The notes under the pieces are model-generated. The model had not been told where the DNA came from, ran no database searches, and saw only the letters and a program-made list of their open reading frames with translations. Below are positions 7,781-9,966 of a DNA stretch of 9,966 bases, piece after piece. The translations under genes were made by a program, and so were the position numbers. The first letter of the stretch is position 1; each line of letters begins with the position of its first letter. The stretch is from the NCBI GenBank assembly GCA_007123065.1, contig SKSI01000041.1, positions 1 to 9,966 on the forward strand, in the 5' to 3' direction. The DNA comes from Bacteroidales bacterium. Its GTDB lineage: Bacteria > Bacteroidota > Bacteroidia > Bacteroidales > UBA7960.

Positions 7781-7802
7781 TACCCCTTCAAACCGGGAAT
7801 GA

Positions 7803-8138
7803 ATGAAAAAAGAGTTGTCCGAAACCACCAGGATCTATTATTCTATCGGGGATGTTGCCAGGATGTTCAATGTTAATACATCCCTGATCCGGTTTTGGGA
7901 AAAGGAGTTTGATGTTCTTCGTCCGCATAAGAACAAAAAAGGAAACAGGCTTTTTACTCAAAAGGATGTGGATCATTTGCACATCATTTATCATCTTGTG
8001 AAAGAAAGGGGCTTTACCCTGAAGGGAGCTAAGGAAAAGCTTGGTAAAGATTTTGCTTCTGTGGAAAAGGATGTGGAGATCATCAAAACCCTTGACAATA
8101 TCCGTGATTTTTTGACAAAAATGAAGGCGAAGCTATGA
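7803..8138 (+). CDS. Small MerR-type helix-turn-helix regulator
   Basis: A 111-residue DNA-binding protein with little beyond a MerR winged helix-turn-helix. YYSIGDVARMFNVNTSLIRF (12-31) is the HTH; FWEKEFDVLRP (31-41) and NRLFTQKDVDHL (48-59) form the wing and following helix; a second helical segment with KERGFTLKGAKEKL (67-80) ends the domain. The short C-terminal helix (about 86-110) may serve for dimerisation. There is no effector-binding domain and no cysteine, so metal or redox sensing of the MerR/SoxR kind is not expected. Its target is unknown. Genes of this type commonly lie behind an M23 peptidase in Bacteroidota, as here, though the 319-base repeat region makes shared transcription doubtful. 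The start has only GGG (7795-7797) upstream, no true Shine-Dalgarno. An ATG at 7799 is out of frame. The gene ends in its own terminator. Confidence 0.9.
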   Translation: MKKELSETTRIYYSIGDVARMFNVNTSLIRFWEKEFDVLRPHKNKKGNRLFTQKDVDHLHIIYHLVKERGFTLKGAKEKLGKDFASVEKDVEIIKTLDNIRDFLTKMKAKL

Positions 8139-8163
8139 TCAGCGATCGCCTTTTATTATTTTT
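8124..8163 (+). terminator. Intrinsic terminator overlapping the MerR stop codon
   Basis: AAGGCGA (8124-8130) pairs perfectly with TCGCCTT (8146-8152). An inner GCT/AGC pairing can close the loop further. The stem is followed by TTTTATTATTTTT (8151-8163). The 5' arm lies in the last codons and the stop codon sits in the loop, so translating ribosomes would cover part of the stem. Confidence 0.7.
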
Positions 8164-8214
8164 CAATGCTATACAATCATCAATTAAATAATCAATAACC
8201 AAAAGAGAAAAACT

Positions 8215-9966
8215 ATGGTAGCACAAGTAAAGAAAAAGCTTAATGAGTCGAAAGCTGCGAGATGGCTGGTGCTCATCATTGCCAGTTTTGCAATGGCAAC
8301 AAATTATTATTTTTATGATGCGCTCGCACCCCTGGCTGACCTGATCCGTATGAATCTGGGTTTCTCCAGCACGGAATATGGCTTTTTTATTTCAGCGTAT
8401 TCGATCCCCAATGTGTTTCTTGCAATGGCTGTGTTGGGCGGGATCATACTTGATCGCATAGGTATCAGGATCACAGGTTTCTCTTTTATCTTTCTGATGG
8501 CGATTGGCGGATCCATTACCGCGTATGGTGCTTCGGAAACTTTTTTGAGCGGTGGGTTTGGGTATGGTTTTATGAACTCCTTTCTGACCAACTATTCGCC
8601 TGCGCTGAAAATGATGTCGCTCGGTTTTTTCATTTTTGGATTGGGTGCTGAAACAAGTATCGTTGTGCTTTCTAAAGTGATTGTTAAATGGTTTAAAGGA
8701 AAAGAACTTGCGCTTGCACTTGGACTGAACCTCGCCATTGGCCGTTTGGGCGCTGCTTTGGCATTCACACTTTCACCGAGATTGATTTATCCCGAATGGA
8801 CCACTGCTATCTGGTTCGGCGTGATGCTTCTCTGGATCGGATTGCTTTTCTTTATGTTTTATATGATATTTGATATCAAACTTGATCGTCAGGTTGACAT
8901 TGATATCAAGGATCCTGAAGACGAATTCCGGTGGAAAGACCTGAAAGATCTGGTTACAAACCGTTCGGTGATCTACATCACACTGTTGTGTGTCACCTTT
9001 TATTCAGCAGTATTTCCGTTCCTGAAATTCGCGCCCGACCTGCTCATGAATAAGTTCTCCATGCCCCGTGAACTTGCCGGGGATGTTACATCCTATCTGA
9101 TGTATGGAACAATATTATTGACACCGCTTTTCGGATGGGTTGCAGATAACAAGGGGAAAAGTGCCACATTGATGTATCTCGGTTCTGCCCTGTTGATCAT
9201 TGCGCACCTGATGTTTGCCTTGACCTATATCGAACCCAGGATTCCTATTGTTTTGCTGGGTATCGCCTTCTCACTCGTCCCGGCTGCCATGTGGCCTGCC
9301 GTTACCAAGATTGTCAGACAAAGCAAGCTGGGAACCGCTTACGGCTTTATGTTCTCAGTCCAGAACATCGGACTGTGGCTTTTCCCGCTGCTGATCGGGT
9401 ATGTGATTGACAGCTCAAACCCCTTTTATCGCACGGAGATCCCTACAAGCGAATTTACCGAGGTGCAGCATCAGGATATGAAATATGAAGGACAATATAT
9501 TGACCGGAAACAAGAGCCAAATGCCGATGTGGCCATCCATATCAATGCTTCTGTTTTTGACGACGGCATCAGTGGTTCCGTTATCTGGCGAGAAATTCAC
9601 AGGGTAACAACTGATCAGAACGGAAACTTTGGATTCGTAATCGGACAGGGAGATGTGATCTCAAATGTGGATTTTAGCAAACTCAATCCTGAAATTGCCT
9701 ATGAAGCCGAAATAACCGTTACGCGCAGAAGTGAAAGCATTTTGATTTATGAAGATGCCTTCACCTACGATGCAGAAAATCACTTTATCTCCCGTGTTGA
9801 GCAACGCCATAACCATCTTTTCGGAAGAACTCTCAGGAGTAACATAAAAGTGTTTGACCCAGAAACAAACGACCTGGTTTGGGAAGAGAATACACGCATC
9901 TATGTTGATGATGATGGTCTTTTTGATATCCCGATGGGCCTCGGACGATTGGCCTATGCCGACCCG
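8215..9966 (+). CDS. MFSD1-like MFS transporter with a large periplasmic insertion after TM11 (partial, 3' end outside window)
   Basis: Open for 584 codons without a stop and cut by the window edge. The first 400 residues form an MFS transporter with 11 predicted membrane helices (about 18-38, 56-78, 86-105, 134-158, 165-187, 198-222, 253-276, 293-312, 318-341, 344-366, 376-400). MFS motif A is GGIILDRIGIR after TM2. YYFYD, AYSIPNV, FGLGAET, WFKGKELALALGLN, IGRLG and LGTAYGFMFSVQNIG recall animal MFSD1, a lysosomal dipeptide transporter, so a peptide or other small organic substrate is plausible but unproven. Normal MFS proteins enter TM12 right after the GYVID segment. Here residues 403-584 are hydrophilic and beta-rich, with two related units (443-487 and 543-584). 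With a cytoplasmic N-terminus, the TM11-TM12 loop faces the periplasm. Start ATG 8215 is preceded by AAGAGAAAAAC and lies 76 bases after the MerR stop, beyond its terminator, so it is probably a separate transcription unit. TM12 may follow outside the window or be absent. Confidence 0.88.
   Translation, partial: MVAQVKKKLNESKAARWLVLIIASFAMATNYYFYDALAPLADLIRMNLGFSSTEYGFFISAYSIPNVFLAMAVLGGIILDRIGIRITGFSFIFLMAIGGSITAYGASETFLSGGFGYGFMNSFLTNYSPALKMMSLGFFIFGLGAETSIVVLSKVIVKWFKGKELALALGLNLAIGRLGAALAFTLSPRLIYPEWTTAIWFGVMLLWIGLLFFMFYMIFDIKLDRQVDIDIKDPEDEFRWKDLKDLVTNRSVIYITLLCVTFYSAVFPFLKFAPDLLMNKFSMPRELAGDVTSYLMYGTILLTPLFGWVADNKGKSATLMYLGSALLIIAHLMFALTYIEPRIPIVLLGIAFSLVPAAMWPAVTKIVRQSKLGTAYGFMFSVQNIGLWLFPLLIGYVIDSSNPFYRTEIPTSEFTEVQHQDMKYEGQYIDRKQEPNADVAIHINASVFDDGISGSVIWREIHRVTTDQNGNFGFVIGQGDVISNVDFSKLNPEIAYEAEITVTRRSESILIYEDAFTYDAENHFISRVEQRHNHLFGRTLRSNIKVFDPETNDLVWEENTRIYVDDDGLFDIPMGLGRLAYADP
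9541..9966 (+). repeat. Diverged protein-level tandem duplication inside the transporter insertion
   Basis: Two units about 98 residues apart share aligned landmarks: VFD 447-449 and 546-548; V-x-W/VW-x-E near 456-460 and 555-558; G470-N-F472 and G568-L-F570; IGQG 476-479 and MGLG 574-577. The match is in the protein, not the DNA. The second copy is cut by the window edge. Confidence 0.65.

Larger units (their letters stand above)
7484..7802. other. 319-base noncoding region made of mixed short repeats
   Basis: No credible gene. From left to right it holds: degenerate GATTGGTTGAATCATTGAAT-type sequence (7481-7510) with the short hairpin 7491-7496/7504-7509; the palindrome TTAACGTTAA (7522-7531) within GTTAAG-like sequence; a T6 run (7542-7547); spaced CACAAAG units; four CCCTCAA units; a GC-rich hairpin (7644-7661); twelve TAACCT-type units; and a possible promoter for the MerR gene. 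Confidence 0.8.

Noticed and set aside
8142..8149. GCGATCGC, identical to the cyanobacterial HIP1 octamer
   Set aside because: Only one copy was noticed and it is explained by the 3' arm of the terminator; the other genes do not look cyanobacterial.

Overview
The window looks like chromosomal DNA from a Bacteroidota species, probably an environmental Bacteroidales/Marinilabiliales-type lineage. Four things point there: weak or absent Shine-Dalgarno sequences, upstream boxes of the TAnnTTTG type, protein family variants typical of that phylum, and an intergenic region rich in simple repeats. The lineage is inferred from these features, not from a database match. No rRNA, tRNA, CRISPR array, insertion sequence or prophage gene was seen.

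Left part (1-3710, + strand): the last codons of an unidentified gene, then a MurU/RmlA-like sugar-phosphate nucleotidyltransferase (66-809), then a 957-residue AddB-like PD-(D/E)XK nuclease with a predicted 4-cysteine Fe-S cluster (837-3710). The gaps are 6 and 27 bases, so the three probably form one operon. Middle (3749-6367, - strand): a complete alaS, convergent with the nuclease gene across only 38 bases. A 147-base divergent promoter region follows, with two outward-facing TAnnTTTG boxes 12 bases apart. They serve alaS and a membrane-anchored M23/LytM peptidoglycan endopeptidase (6515-7483).

Between the peptidase and a small MerR-type regulator (7803-8138) lies 319 bases of noncoding DNA. 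It is a mosaic of repeat types: a CACAAAG series, four exact CCCTCAA units (a G-quadruplex motif on the minus strand), a short hairpin, and twelve TAACCT/TAATCT units. The MerR gene ends in an intrinsic terminator whose 5' arm lies inside its last codons.

Right part (8215 to the window edge): a large open frame not closed by the window. It encodes a major facilitator superfamily transporter resembling the animal lysosomal dipeptide transporter MFSD1. After predicted TM11, where TM12 should follow, the protein instead carries at least 182 hydrophilic residues. These contain two diverged copies of a ~98-residue beta-rich unit, expected to face the periplasm. A transporter with a built-in periplasmic domain pair is the most unusual item here. 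The other genes are ordinary housekeeping functions: cell-wall precursor or recycling metabolism, DNA repair, tRNA charging and wall remodelling.
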